From: Poronia punctata
Taxonomy: Eukaryota > Ascomycota > Sordariomycetes > Xylariales > Xylariaceae
NCBI GenBank assembly: GCA_022579005.1
Contig: MU401688.1
Span: forward strand, 1-55,709
Length of the DNA stretch: 55,709 nucleotides
Direction of reading: 5' to 3'
The position numbers and the translations under genes were made by a program. Shown one piece after another: positions 24,896 to 37,200 of the stretch. Every line of letters starts with the position of its first letter. The first letter of the stretch is position 1. The notes beneath the pieces are model-generated. The model did not search any database. It had not been told where the DNA came from and was given only the letters and a program-made list of their open reading frames with translations.

Positions 24896-25894
24896 GCTAC
24901 TTCTATCTACGAGTAGAGTACATAGCCTGGAATGTGTACTATAGGGTTACAGCCGCACTGGTTTCTTTTTATGTACATGGATAGGCGCATTTAAAGATAT
25001 GTGTACTTGTAGGTTAAAAATGTCTATAACTAGGACAGTGTGCAGAGCTGTACATTTTTTGGTTAGAGATGTACTAAATCTCTAATGTACATGTTGTTTT
25101 ACTTTATATCTTGGTATCGGCTTGCAAGCCCTAGGATAACATCACTCCTTTTTAGAACAACTATGTAATTTAACTACAGGACGTTTATTTTAAGGAACGC
25201 GTACGAGTATGTAGAAATTGCAACAATTAGGTTTTATACGTGTATGTTCCTAGTAGCTACCGCTTTGTACCCTGTACAAGTACAAAAGGGGCTTAGGAGT
25301 CTGTCTAATTTACGTGAAGTCCAAGCTAAGCCCAACTGCAGATGTTGTCAAGTTATTGCACGTAGGTACTATTTTCTCAAAAGCTGTATAAGTCGACAAG
25401 TCATTGTGCAATCCCAGGGAATAGAGGATTGCCTTGCTGTACCTGCATTTTGAGTACGTACCAGGTACGCATGTACTGCGGCAGGCGACGTCGATGTCAT
25501 CACTACTCGTAGAAGCTTTGTTTCTACCACCGGTATTCTTGTACTACCTAGCTCAGGTGCTACGCTAGGCTAAATACAGTATTCTGGTCAATTATTGCTA
25601 TTTGTATTGCTAGAAGATGGTCTAAGCTCACCGGGAAGAGCTCCCTGTCGACCCCCACTATTCGGAGAGTACCGCCAATAAAAAGGTGTTTATTTGACTT
25701 CCGAGGCTGATGACAGTTCCCGCCACAAACCCATACTCGCACCAGCCACGACACCCCGGCTTCCGCATCTCAATTCAGACCAACCAAAATTTGAGCTTTT
25801 TGGAGCCGAAGCCGACCTGACTTCGCTCACGATTTCCATCAAACCGCTCAATCCCCCAAAGTACCTGCCAACTCCGCCAACCCAACGCGACACA
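24896..25894. other. Intergenic region, beta-MPP upstream
   Basis: About 1 kb with no supported gene. 24900-25250 is AT-rich and full of GTAC and TGTAC words but is not RIP-like. From about 25690 a continuous frame runs into the beta-MPP start; this is most likely the transcribed leader, since the residues before Met are unlike a presequence. Confidence 0.45.
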
Positions 25895-27589
25895 ATGGCG
25901 TCCCGGAGACTCGCCCTGAACCTCGGCCAGGGCTTGCGCAGCCGTGCGGCAGGCTCTGTCATCCGCCCATTCAAGAGAAGCCTTGCTACCCCCGTGACGC
26001 CCCCTGTCGGTGCAAAGACTCAAACCACGACACTAAAGAACGGCCTGACGGTAAGCTATCATCGAACTGCAATTGGGCCTCGGGTACCTATTCAAGTATC
26101 TCTTATTGACGACTTCACTCAAGGTTGCTACCGAATACTCTCCCTGGGCGCAAACATCGACCGTAGGAGTTTGGATCGATGCCGGTTCGAGGGCCGAGAC
26201 CAACGAGACCAATGGCACAGCACATTTCCTTGAGCATCTTGCTTTCAAGGTTAGCTCTTACCGAAACCCGGCGACTCGGACTAGCACATTGACGGATTGA
26301 TAGGGAACACAAAAGCGGACGCAGCAACAGTTGGAGCTCGAGATTGAGAACATGGGTGGTCACTTAAACGCTTACACATCGGTGCGTGGCATATAATAAT
26401 ATATAACAAAAAGAACGACCGGCCTCGGCCAATTACTAACATCTGGAAAAGCGCGAGAGCACCGTCTACTTCTCACGAGCTTTCAACTCCGATGTTCCCC
26501 AGTCCGTAGATATCCTCGCCGATATTCTCCAGAACTCGAAGCTTGAGCCTTCGGCCATCGAGCGCGAGCGCGACGTCATCCTAAGAGAATCCGAGGAGGT
26601 TGAGAAGCAGCTCGACGAGGTGGTATTCGACCACCTCCACGCCACTGCTTACCAGCACCAGCCTCTGGGCCGCACCATTCTAGGACCCCGGGAAAACATC
26701 CGTGATATCACCCGGACCGAACTGACCAACTACATCAAGACGAACTACACCGCTGATCGTATGGTCCTTGTCGGAGCCGGCGGTGTCCCCCACGAACAGC
26801 TAGTTGAGCTGGCCGAGAAGCACTTCTCCGGCCTACCTACCACGTCGCCCAAGAACGAAGCCTACATCCAGTCCAAGTCGAAGCCCAACTTCATCGGCTC
26901 TGACCTCCGTTACCGAGACGATACCATCGGCGCCGCTCACATCGCCATTGCCGTCGAGGGTGTTAGCTGGAACGACGAGGACTACTTCACCGCACTAGTC
27001 ACCCAGGCCATCGTTGGCAACTACGACAAGGCCATGGGCAACGCACCTCACCAGGGCAGCAAGCTTGCCGCCTTTGTTCACCAGCACGACCTCGCCAATA
27101 GCTTCATGAGCTTCTCTACCAGCTACAGCGATACTGGGTAAGACTATGGCAAAAAAATTCGAATGCTTTTTTTTTTGCTTCATGTTGGCTAACATTCTCA
27201 GTCTCTGGGGTATCTACCTCGTTTCCGATCAGCTCACCCGGATCGACGACCTTGTCCACTTCGCCCAGCGCGAATGGTCACGCCTCTCCCACAACGTCAC
27301 CCAGGCCGAGACGGAACGGGCCAAGGCTCAGCTCAAGGCCTCAATCCTGCTATCGCTCGATAGCACCTCGGCCGTGGCCGAAGATATCGGCCGCCAGCTC
27401 ATCACCACTGGCCGCAGGATGAACCCCGGTGAGATCGAGCGTGCCATCGATCGAATTACAGAAAAGGACGTGATGGACTTTGCCAACAAGAAGCTGTGGG
27501 ATCAGGACGTGGCCGTCAGCGCCGTCGGAAACACCGAGGGCCTGCTCGACTACCAGAGAATCAGGAACGACATGAGCCGGAACTTTTAA
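25895..27589 (+). CDS. Mitochondrial processing peptidase beta subunit, 477 aa
   Basis: Catalytic beta subunit of the mitochondrial processing peptidase, which removes matrix-targeting presequences; in Neurospora the same protein also serves as core I of respiratory complex III. Exons 25895-26050, 26124-26249, 26304-26381, 26452-27137 and 27202-27589 (introns 73, 54, 70, 64 nt) close to 478 codons. The N-terminus ([19 protein letters not shown]) is an Arg-rich presequence. The inverted zinc motif HFLEH is at residues 86-90 and the third ligand Glu166 lies in ILRESEEVE, 76 residues after His90 as in yeast; all active-site residues are intact. [16 protein letters not shown] and the LWGIYLV segment mark the second half. 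The length matches fungal beta-MPP. Whether it doubles as core I here depends on whether another core I gene exists elsewhere. Confidence 0.96.
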
Positions 27590-28244
27590 TCGATGGGAGA
27601 TTCGCAATTAACTGGGGGCGTGAAATCAGGGATGATGAAAAACCAACCAATATCCGGTCATAGAGTGTATCAGTTACTGTGATCCCGCACATTCTTAGTT
27701 GTATCATAGAAGATTTCATCTGTTAGAGCATTGTTCTTAATTTTCGCGCTTCTAGAGTTGTTCCTACCATCTGTCTATGCCTTGCCGGTGTCCGTCGTCT
27801 GTTCATATATTATTTCCAATGGGACGAAACGTGGATATCTAGCGGACTGGAATAGGATGAGGAGGTATTTACAATGTCGCCCGGTTTTCTTAGGGAGGCC
27901 GATAGGAAGAAGGTAGGTAGTACGGGTAAGGTAGATGGAAATCGCATTATTTGTCCACGTATTAGCTATTGTAGTTGAAACTAGTGCTAATGGCAAAATA
28001 TACTCTGGAAGAACAACTACCCCTCTAGCAACGGTTGTGTCTTGCTGTGAATCAGCGAGACCGCATGTGCAACCAAGTATGTAAATTGCCCCAGATATCC
28101 CGTCCATAAGTCTCCTTTCTGTTAGCTAACCTTAGATAGATCGTCATATCCAGCCTCGGTCGTAAAGTTCGTAAAGTCATGCTGTGCTCCTACGCAGTAG
28201 GTAGGTACAAGTCTTATCTCCACCAAGGTTAGGTAAGTATGTAT
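27590..28244. other. Convergent intergenic region
   Basis: 655 bp between the stops of beta-MPP and the SET-domain gene. The minus-strand frame 28107-27775 has a few hydrophobic stretches but no family likeness and lies where both 3' untranslated regions belong. AGGTAGGTA words occur near 27910 and 28200. Confidence 0.45.
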
Positions 28245-29838
28245 CTACCAATTCTCAAGACCATACTCGCCCGCAAACAGAGTTGGTTTACGGTCCTTGC
28301 ATTCGTCACAGGTACACCAGAAGCCCCAGTTCAGGAAGAGGTTATCCCGGTCACAGCTGTATCGGATAAACAACTCGCTCCCTGCGCTGATGGCTTTTTT
28401 CGTCGTGAACACCATGCATTTCTTCTCAAAGTCGTACCAATAAGCGACGTTGGGGTTGCATGCATGGTTGAAACGTGATGCCACGAGGAACAAGGAACCT
28501 CCGCCCCTGAGCGAGAAGCTATAAAACAGAACATGGTATTAGTATATGTACTTTCTATTCTTGGGAGGAAGCAGGGAGAGGCTGAGACCTCCTTCCCGTG
28601 CTTCTGAGTCTGGGGCGCGTATGGTTGTTAAAACTTACTTGTTGGTATGCCATATAGCAGCCCGAGTATCCGTCTCCGGCGCCTTTTTGTGGCCATGTAA
28701 CGATTTATATGCTGTCTTCTGTGCCTCTGTGAGCGCTTCATACTTGGCATATAAGTCGTAGTTGTTGGCATGGAGCAACTCTTTCTCGACCAAGATGTGC
28801 GTATGCGCGTCTAGTTGGCGAGCGGCGAATACTCCGTAGCCGGAAATAGGAGACTTCTTGACTTCAATAAGTCCGTTCTTGAAGCTCTCTAAAGGTTAAT
28901 TCATTAGTCAACATGATCAAAAAGGTGGGATGCAAGAGTGGCCAATGGATGTCATACCCATATCCGAAGCGCATTCGGGGTATTGTCCGTCATGATTGAC
29001 AACATCGAGACCAAGAGCTTCTAGGTCGGCCCAAAAGGAATCTGAACTTGCCAAGGCTTTTTTGTTCAGCTCGTATGTGCCCTTAATCTCATGGCGGGTG
29101 TTAGAGCTGCCCAACTCTGTCCGTCGCTCCTTATCCCTGTTCCGACCCTGGTCCTCTGCGATATTTGTCAGAAATAACCTCAGTACCAAAGCTATACTTG
29201 GCGCAAACTTACCGACGAGAATGGCATCGACTTCAGCCTTGTCGTCTTCAATAGGCCCTTCGACTTGCAGCTTATTAGTATCTCGTCCTAGACTGTAGGA
29301 CGGCGTAGCCCTTCCTTGGCAGTCAGACTTCAAACTTACTCCTCGGTGTGCCTTTCAGCGAACTTGGGTCGTAGGAAGAGGTATATCCATCCCATTCGAC
29401 GAATGTTGTCCCGGCAAACGACTCGTCGGGTGAACTCAGGGACGTGTTCGTCTCAGGACTGAAGATGAGTGTCTCCGCGGCCACATAGCGAGGCCGCAGA
29501 CCGCTATTGTGTTCGCTTACAGTAAAATCAAGTTCGTCCTAGTATACTTCATTAGAGACATGCCCCTACAAGTGGTTGCTCCAGGTGAAGCTAACCTTGG
29601 AACTGGACGCTGAATAGTCGCTGTAAGATGGCAATCTATAGTATGCCTCGGCTGGTAAGATGGCGACCTCGTAACTGTCCGAGTCACTACTAGACGCCTC
29701 GCTGCGAACTAGAGTAGACGAACTGGGTTCGGCTCTCAATCTCATTGACAGAAGCTGGAGATTGGCTGCTGTGATCTGAGACACGGCCGTTGAGGCCATG
29801 CTCCCTAACACCTCGTCGCGTTCTGGGTTGAACGTCAT
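28245..29838 (-). CDS. SET-domain protein (SMYD-like SET core), six exons, 412 aa
   Basis: Probable protein-lysine methyltransferase; substrate unknown. Exons (minus strand) are 29838-29596, 29538-29340, 29287-29213, 29155-28958, 28888-28639 and 28518-28245; five introns of 57, 52, 57, 69 and 120 nt give 413 codons. The N-terminal half (about 235 residues) is disordered and acidic and matches nothing I know. The SET domain begins near LIEVKKSPISGYGVFAARQL, where GYG is the S-adenosylmethionine-binding turn, and continues to SRFNHACNPNVAYWYDF (the NHxCxPN pseudoknot motif) and ISAGSELFIRY. A short post-SET WGFWCTCDEC supplies the usual cysteines. An insert between the two SET halves (HANNYDLYAKYEALTEAQKT) is helical, as in many fungal SET proteins. 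An in-frame upstream Met at 29895 would add 19 hydrophobic residues; I prefer 29838 because the shorter form begins like a soluble protein, but this is not settled. Confidence 0.88.
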
Positions 29839-31674
29839 ATTAAGCAAAGGCAAATAATAAGCTAGTAAACTTGACGCGAATAAAGATATGACCAAGTGGA
29901 ATCAGAAGACGTGGGAAGGCGTATAGCAACTACTTGAAGCAATAAAGATGTGATCTGGTGGAAGCAGTCAGCCTGGGGATCTTTGGGGACTTGAAGGATA
30001 TATATATAGTGTGTATTTTGGAATGAGAAAGGGTATGGGTATCCCTCTGGGCAGATCCATTGACGGGAGAATGGAATAACCCGCGGTTTAATAGAGAAAA
30101 TTGTTTGTCTATTGAGACTTCATCATGATTGATCAAACCAAACATGGCTCTTCGATGAAAGGATATCCATTGATATGTTCCATTTACCTCGTCTAGGATG
30201 ATTGGGATGAAATGATAAACTGGCAATTTCGAGAAGGCTGCTTCGGCACACAATGGACATCACAATGGGTATCCCAATGATCATCCCAATAAGCCACTCT
30301 TGTACAAAGTTACATGTTTCTATGCCATTGTCATCCCAACCCTTTGTCCATTTGCGATCTATATCTGCAGTTTGCCTTGGTAGGCCTGTGGCGATAGTTA
30401 GCCCATTCTGTTCAAAATCAGATTAGCAACAGTTTGCTATGGTAAGGTTAGAATCTGGTATCTACGTACCTAATTACCAACATAATATCAGATATACTGA
30501 TCGATAAGCAAACAAAACCAAGTTGAATTGTATGCTAGGTGATCTCGATAGGGGGCCGCATATGAAGCAAGACCTCAAGGGGTTCCCGATATTCAATCAA
30601 CTTCCTCCAACTTTTCAATGTTCGTTCACGTTCTAATATATATTGGGTAAGGGTCTTGAGAGGGGTCACTATTAGTTCCATAGGTACTAAGTATTTGACG
30701 TAGGAGGTAAGCACCTGCCACAGAGTAAGTTTGTATGCAAGGAGGTAACAACCTGTCCTATTCATTTCCACCCAGTCATAGACTTGATTGACTCGGGCCC
30801 GAACCAAACCACAGTAGAATCCCAGTATTCGTATCCGTATACGCACCTAGTCTGTCATTTGATCAGATGAATGTATTGAAGGTACTTAGTACGGACGTAG
30901 GATAGGGATGGGCCGTGGTGCGTAAGGTTACAGGCAAGCTAGGTACATATTGAAGGAGTCCCTATCTAAGCGCAATGATGCCATGCTCTAGGAATTTGAG
31001 GAGACACGTGGGGAGAAACACAAACCAACGTACAATAATTCAATAGGTAGAAGCCAAACAACACTTTGGGTATGAAAATTCATAAAATACCTTACACTGA
31101 TGCTGCTTGTCTCGGGCAACCTCTTCTCTTCACGGAGTTGTAGATACTTTAGGTATCTACGTACCTATGTAAGGGGAAATACCGACCAGTCGTCATACTC
31201 GCTGCTGCTGAACGGTGCATCGGTCTTCACTTCTCAAAAAGCCAAAATTGATATACTTGGTAGCTGTTTCCTAGTATGCCATCTAGGTAGTCGCTGCATA
31301 TTCAGGTATGATCAGCATAAAAGTGGGAAAGCTCGAGACAAAGATAGCATGTCATAGCTTCTACCAGTTCCTACTCTGATAGAAACACCTACCTGTTATC
31401 AGTTGATGCTTCCCTCGGGAAACCAGTAGCCATCGATGAGGAAATGACCAAGCCCTCTTTCCAATATCACAAGGCCTCGATACTTTCTCCTCGTCCCTCT
31501 TGTTTCTTCTCTACCTCTCAATTCTCAAAGCCAACACATCAACAGACAGCCCCTTGCCTGGTTATCATCTCGCCTCCAGCCAAGTCTGAACACACAGCAT
31601 CCCAACCAAAGCAGCTGAGCACTTTAGATACACAGTAACAAGGGGCCACTCATAACCACCTGTTAATCTTCAAG
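29839..31674. other. Divergent intergenic region
   Basis: 1.8 kb between the SET gene and the Ser/Thr-rich gene. Short frames are present on both strands (30253-29930, 30846-30535) but none has a recognisable feature. ATCCCAAT/ATTGGGAT words recur at 30195-30295. The last 250 bases before 31675 are CT- and CA-rich, like a transcribed leader. Confidence 0.45.
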
Positions 31675-32922
31675 ATGCGTGTCTCGAAACTCGAAGCTCT
31701 TGTTGTTGCCTTTCAGGCAATGCTCGTTTGTGCCTTTCCTCCCAAGGCCAGATCCCCGCCCGGCGATGATGTCGAAGCGGCAGATGTCAAACCGACTCAT
31801 AGTATTAGTGGATGGCCATCAACCGATACGACTCCATCGGTCGTCGCCACTGTTACTGTGACGCCCTCAACTGTCGCTACCGTAACTATCACACCATCAG
31901 AGCTATCTACCGGTATCGTCACCGGCTCGACACTTACTACCAAGTCAACCCAAGTCGTTGCTGTAACTACTGTTACCGTGACTGGAAATTCCATCCCCTT
32001 TACACCTACCGGTTCCATCGTAGGCTGGCCGACCAGTTGGCCGACATCCACAGCAAAAACATTGACGGGTACAGAGTACGAGTTGACAGAGACCTTCGTT
32101 CTGACGTACACCTCGTACTCAGAGGAGGTCATTACAATAACGTCGGAGACTCAAGTTATCAGCTCATTTGCCCAGACCCAGACGATTGAAGTCTCCCTTG
32201 TTACTATCACAGGAACCCCGGTTACTTATACTGTGCCCGTACAGACTGTCACTGTAGTTCCACCTGAAGAGCAGACTGTCACTATTTACCCAAGTGGAAC
32301 GCCTTCAGTCAGGATTGTGACTGTGACTGCCAGTTCACCTGCAATTCCAGCTGCTACACAACCGCTTTCCGCCCCAGTTATTTCGTATACAGTGGTTACT
32401 GTCACTGCTAGCCCAACAACCGACGCAGCTCACACTATTCAGACGCCGCGCTTTACCACTATCACGGTGTCGGAAATATCATCAGAAGTGACGATATGGC
32501 CGGCGTCTATCGCGACTGAGAGCCCTGAACAGAGTACAGTAACTGAACAGGCCACCGCGAATACTATCGTGCAGACTACAGCACAGAGCGCCGCCCAGAG
32601 CACTGTCCAGAGTATCACACAGAGCCCTGCCCAAAGCCCTGCCCAAAGTCCTGCCCAAAGTCTTGCCCCAGGACCTGCACAGAGCCCTGCTCAGAGCAGT
32701 GCACAGGATATTACGCAAAGTGTAACGGAGGGTCCTCCGCAAAGCAGCACACCAACGGGGATTGTGACTTTGACGTTCACGTCCAGTTCTGTCGATCCGT
32801 CGCTTAATTCAACCTCTGTTTCCTATTCTTCGACGGTTATGACACTCAATCAACCACCCTTCGCCACGGGCACCGCGGCGGCCCGTTTCCTTGGTATCGC
32901 TCGTCGGAATAGGCACATCTAA
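31675..32922 (+). CDS. Secreted Ser/Thr-rich repetitive protein, 415 aa
   Basis: Single-exon gene with no enzymatic domain. MRVSKLEALVVAFQAMLVCA is a clear signal peptide, followed by a possible KAR processing site. The rest is extremely Thr/Ser/Val-rich: degenerate TVTVTPSTVATVTITPS-type units in the first half, two WPTS-like motifs (IVGWPTSWPTSTAK), then an AQSPAQSP run at about residues 302-348 containing at least ten AQS copies, and a short basic tail (LGIARRNRHI). It should be heavily O-mannosylated and extracellular or wall-associated. There is no hydrophobic C-terminal GPI signal and almost no cysteine beyond the signal peptide, so it is neither a GPI adhesin nor a typical small cysteine-rich effector. 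Function is unknown; a wall-associated or surface role is inference. It is the last gene before the RIP island. Confidence 0.8.
   Translation: MRVSKLEALVVAFQAMLVCAFPPKARSPPGDDVEAADVKPTHSISGWPSTDTTPSVVATVTVTPSTVATVTITPSELSTGIVTGSTLTTKSTQVVAVTTVTVTGNSIPFTPTGSIVGWPTSWPTSTAKTLTGTEYELTETFVLTYTSYSEEVITITSETQVISSFAQTQTIEVSLVTITGTPVTYTVPVQTVTVVPPEEQTVTIYPSGTPSVRIVTVTASSPAIPAATQPLSAPVISYTVVTVTASPTTDAAHTIQTPRFTTITVSEISSEVTIWPASIATESPEQSTVTEQATANTIVQTTAQSAAQSTVQSITQSPAQSPAQSPAQSLAPGPAQSPAQSSAQDITQSVTEGPPQSSTPTGIVTLTFTSSSVDPSLNSTSVSYSSTVMTLNQPPFATGTAAARFLGIARRNRHI
32581..32720 (+). repeat. AQSP-coding short tandem repeat
   Basis: Degenerate 9-12 nt units of the type CAGAGC(CCT)GCC encode AQS and AQSP steps inside the Ser/Thr-rich gene. 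In-frame units of this kind expand and shrink by slippage, so allele length probably varies. Confidence 0.8.
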
Positions 32923-34027
32923 GCATGACCATGTCACTGCCTAGGCCTTATTTGTCTGCTGAGCCGAGCGAGGCGACGGTCAACGCAAATTCCCGATTTG
33001 AAATACGTTGTTTTACATGAAAGCGGCCAAAATCTCGTATCCCGAAAATATGACTTGATACAGTAGTGGTTTGTGGGCCGGGGCAAAGTTGCTGTTGGTG
33101 ATTGCCGAATTAGTGCTTATCTGTTGGCTGTTGCTTGTTGGTGTTGTTGGACTTGTTATGCAGCATTTGCATTTGCACGTGGGGCGAATCGAATTCTGCC
33201 ACCGGAATACGTGATATCTCAAATTTTCTGGACCAACTTTGTTAGCTAATTAGTCGGGGCACCAAATAGAAGTATTTATGCGTCGCAAGCTACATTACGT
33301 TGATGTTATAACTGGCATGGCCACAATCGATACCTTGACGGGAGTTCTACCACTGAGCTCTCGTCCACCTACCACAGCGGTAATTAATTGTAGTTGCACT
33401 CGGTTTATTTCTTCTTCATGTTGTCGACTGCATGTCGTTGTCTTTTATGAAATACGCATTGAGTTTTGTCCTGGTTAAGGACGTTCTTGTATGCAATGGA
33501 CCCGAGCGCCCTTGCATACAATGACCATTCGATGACAAGGATGATGATGCCTAGAATGACAACTGGGGCATCGCGGGCCGATGATAGCCTCTTTTACGTA
33601 GATTTCTTTTTTAAAGGGGATGCTTATTAGTACAGATGAACAAACTTCATAATCGCTGTGCCCCTGAATTGCACGCTGCACCAAGTAGAGTATAGCGCAA
33701 GATCGACCGAGATCTTCAACAGACATAGCCCTGCAACATCGAATTTCTTGTCAGGGGCCCATTCCGGAAGCGTCACTAGCTATACTCCTTCAAAAGGGCG
33801 CAGCACGGTTCGTCATCCTGTCCTGGCACTCTGGATAGGTCTAACCCAGGCTAGAGAGGCCTTATGCGCGGAAGAGGCGGGGGAAGGAAGCTAGTCGGGG
33901 ATGTATATACTTGTGCCGGTGCTTAGGTAATTTGGAATTCTCGGGGTAAAAAGGAAGCTGAAAATCCTAGTAGTTGTAAGATATTTCACATTACTTATTA
34001 GGTAGGTTATAGGTTATAGGTTGTTGG
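32923..34027. other. Transition zone to the RIP island
   Basis: Normal composition to about 33960 with no supported gene; the 78-codon frame at 33658-33894 has no family likeness. GGTTATAG words at 34003-34020 lead to the LTR at 34028. The last five bases (GTTGG, 34023-34027) form the left target-site copy of the first retrotransposon. Confidence 0.5.
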
Positions 34028-34227
34028 TGTTAAACTGTAGTATATGGGGTATACTTTGAGGTACTAAGTCCCCTTATATTAACTTGTAGCATTGCTAAAA
34101 AAGTAAGTACTATTATAGTATAAGGTTAAAGATTAATTTACTATAATATATAATAATCTTTTTTATAATACTTAACTTTACTTAATATTTTTATACTAAA
34201 ATTAATAGTTTGCTTAATAATGTAACA
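34028..34227. repeat. 5' LTR of retrotransposon 1
   Basis: 200 bp, ungapped alignment with 39744-39943. I counted about 18 differences by eye, all C/T or G/A transitions. This copy is the less mutated at its left end (it keeps TGTTAAACTGTAG and GGGG). Confidence 0.9.
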
Positions 34228-37200
34228 CTTTACTTTAAACGTAATTTTAGTGCACTTTATTTATAGTATAACTTATTATTTTAACTATTTTTATATAAAA
34301 ACCTTTATACTTTTTTTTTATTACTTTATTAAAAAAAGTAAAAGGTATAAAGTAAAAAAGCAATAGTTTTTAACTTATTTTTTTTTTATTACTAACTTTT
34401 TATTAAGTTTTTTAATACTTATTACATTTTTTTAGTACTTAAAAATTACTTTTAGTAAGGCTTTAATTTTAATGTTAGCTAAATTAAAATCTTTTAATAC
34501 TTATTTAGTTATAATAGTTTTTTTTTTTTTAGTTTTTATATTTTATAGTATTAAATTTATATATACTTTATTTATTTATAATATATTAAGTTATTAGCTA
34601 GTTATTTTGCTTTATTATTATTAATATATATTTAAATAAGTTATTTTTTATTAAAAAAAATCTTAAGTTTATTTAAAAGTTATTATAAGTAGACTTTTTT
34701 TAGTGCTACGCTAAAAAGTACTATATATTTAAATTTATAGCTAAATATAGCTACTAAAAACTATTTTTATAATTTTTAGCTAATAGCTACGCTTGCTATA
34801 GTAAAAATATAGTATTTAGTTAATATGCTATTAACTTTATTTTTTTTATATTTTATATTTATAAAGCTTTTAAGTATTAAGTTATTTTTATTAAGTTTAA
34901 GTTTAAAGTTAGCGCTTTTAGCAAAATATTATAATATATTTTTTTTTGCTTTAAAATATTACTAAATAAAGTTAATAAAAAATTAGCTAAGCTTTAATAC
35001 TAAATATATAATATTAAGTTAAATACTAACTATAGCATATATAAGCAATTTAATTATTTTTTAATATTTTTTTTAATTATAGTATTATAAAAGTTATTGC
35101 TTACTAAGACTAGCATTTTTTTAAAGTTTATTAATATAGCTTTAGTATATATATTTATTAAAAAAAAGCGTTTAATAACTTATTAAGTATATAATATTTA
35201 TATAAGCTATACTTTTTATTTTTTTTAGTTTTAATATATTTTTATGCTTAAAAAATATTTATATAAGCTTATATTAGTAATTTTAAACTTATTAGCTAGC
35301 TATTTTTTAACTTTAAATACTTTATTTTTATTTTTTTTAAAAATTAATATATTATTTATATAAATAATTAATATTAGTTTTTTTTTAAAAAATAAGGCTT
35401 TATTTAGCTTTAACTATATTTAACCTAGCTTTTATAAGTAATTAAAAAATAAGTTGTACTAAATTTTAAAAGATTATTTAAAGCTATATAAAGCTTTTTA
35501 TAGCTTATAAATCTTTTTTTACTTTTAAAAGCTTAGCAAAAAGTATATATATATGTTTATATTTATATTGCTATATAAAAACGCAGTTTTAATATTTAGT
35601 TAATTGCACTTTTAATTAAAAATAGCTATAAAAGTAAATAATGCTTTATAGGTTTTTTACTTAACTACTAATATAAAAGTTATATTATAATTAATTTTAT
35701 ATTTTTATTTAAAGCTTTTTACTACCTAGTATGCTTTATAATAAAAAATAATATTGCTAAAACCTAGCTTTATTTTATAAACTTATTTACTTAATAAAAT
35801 ATATAAAAATTTATTATAATTAATTAAGTTTTATATTTTATTATTAATAATAAAGTTTATTTTATTTTTTATTGCTTTAATTTAGTGCTTTTATTTAAAT
35901 AACTTTATAGCTTTTATATAGCTTTTTAGTTTATTTACTATAGCTACTAAAAAGGCTTTATTTTTTAAAACAACGTTATAATATGCTATAATATTAAGGT
36001 TTTTAACGTTTTTAAAAATAAGTTTTAACTAAATAAATACTAAGCTATTAGTATAGTTATTTAATTTGCTAATTTGTTAATTTATATTTTTTAAAAATAC
36101 CTATTTTTATAGTACTATTTTTAGTTTTAATAATATAATAGTTTAAGTTATTACTATATTACTTTTTAGTATTTTAAATAGCTTTATAAAGTAAGCTTAA
36201 ACTTTTAAAGGTTTTTTAATTAACTTGTTTTAAAAAAAGCTAGTTTTTAAATTATATTATTACATTTTTTGCTTTAATTTAAATAGCTAGCTTTTTAAGT
36301 AATAATTGCTTATTAATAAAAACTATTAAATACTTAGCTACATATATATAATATAGCACTATTTTAGTATATAGTAAAGTAAAAAAGTTAAAACTTAGTA
36401 ATAAAAGTATAAAGTCTTTAAGGCCTAATATAATATTTTTATTAAAAAATACTTTTTTAGCGTACTTTATAGCTTTAATTATAATATTTTATAAGTAATA
36501 AATATTATTACTATTATAGCTAACAAGTATTATTATTTTAGCTTAATTATTTAGCTTTTTTAAATAAGTTTTTTATAAAATTAGCTTATAAGCTTAAATA
36601 CTAAAACGCTTTTAATAAGTAGTGCTTAGCTTTTTGCTAGTTTAAGCTTTAAAAGGCAATATATTATTTAGTACGCTATTTAAAATTTATTACTAAATTT
36701 ATATAGTAGCTTTAAAAATTTTACTTTAAAGTTTAAAAAATAGTTTAAAGTTTATTATAATAGCATATACTAAGCTTTAAAAAGTTTTATATAGCTGCTT
36801 AATTAAACTAGCTTATTTATACTAATAAAGTATTATAAATTTTTATTATATTTTTTATTTAATAAAAAAGCTTATAACTACTTTATTATAAAATTTACTA
36901 CTATTATTTATTTTATAAAACTATACTTTTTGCTTAGTTTATACTTTAACTTATTTTATATTAATTTTTATAAAATACTTAATATTTAATTTATATTAAA
37001 GTAAATATAGTTATAAAAAGCGTATTATATTATTAAAAACTAAAACATAATAGCGCTTATTTATTAAAGTAAAAAGCATTATAAAGCTTTTTAAGTTTAT
37101 ATATTATTTAGCACTTTATTTAGTTAAGCATAAAACTTTAATATAATTATTTTTTATAGTGCTTTTTGCTAGTTAACATATTTTATAAATTAAGTTATTA

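Noticed and set aside
25694..25894. Continuous upstream frame that would extend beta-MPP by about 67 residues
   Set aside because: The codons run into the gene in a neighbouring frame; the Arg-rich presequence at 25895 is the expected N-terminus and the extension is unlike one.
27775..28107. 110-codon minus-strand frame with hydrophobic patches
   Set aside because: It sits between two converging genes where 3' untranslated regions are expected, and has no family likeness.
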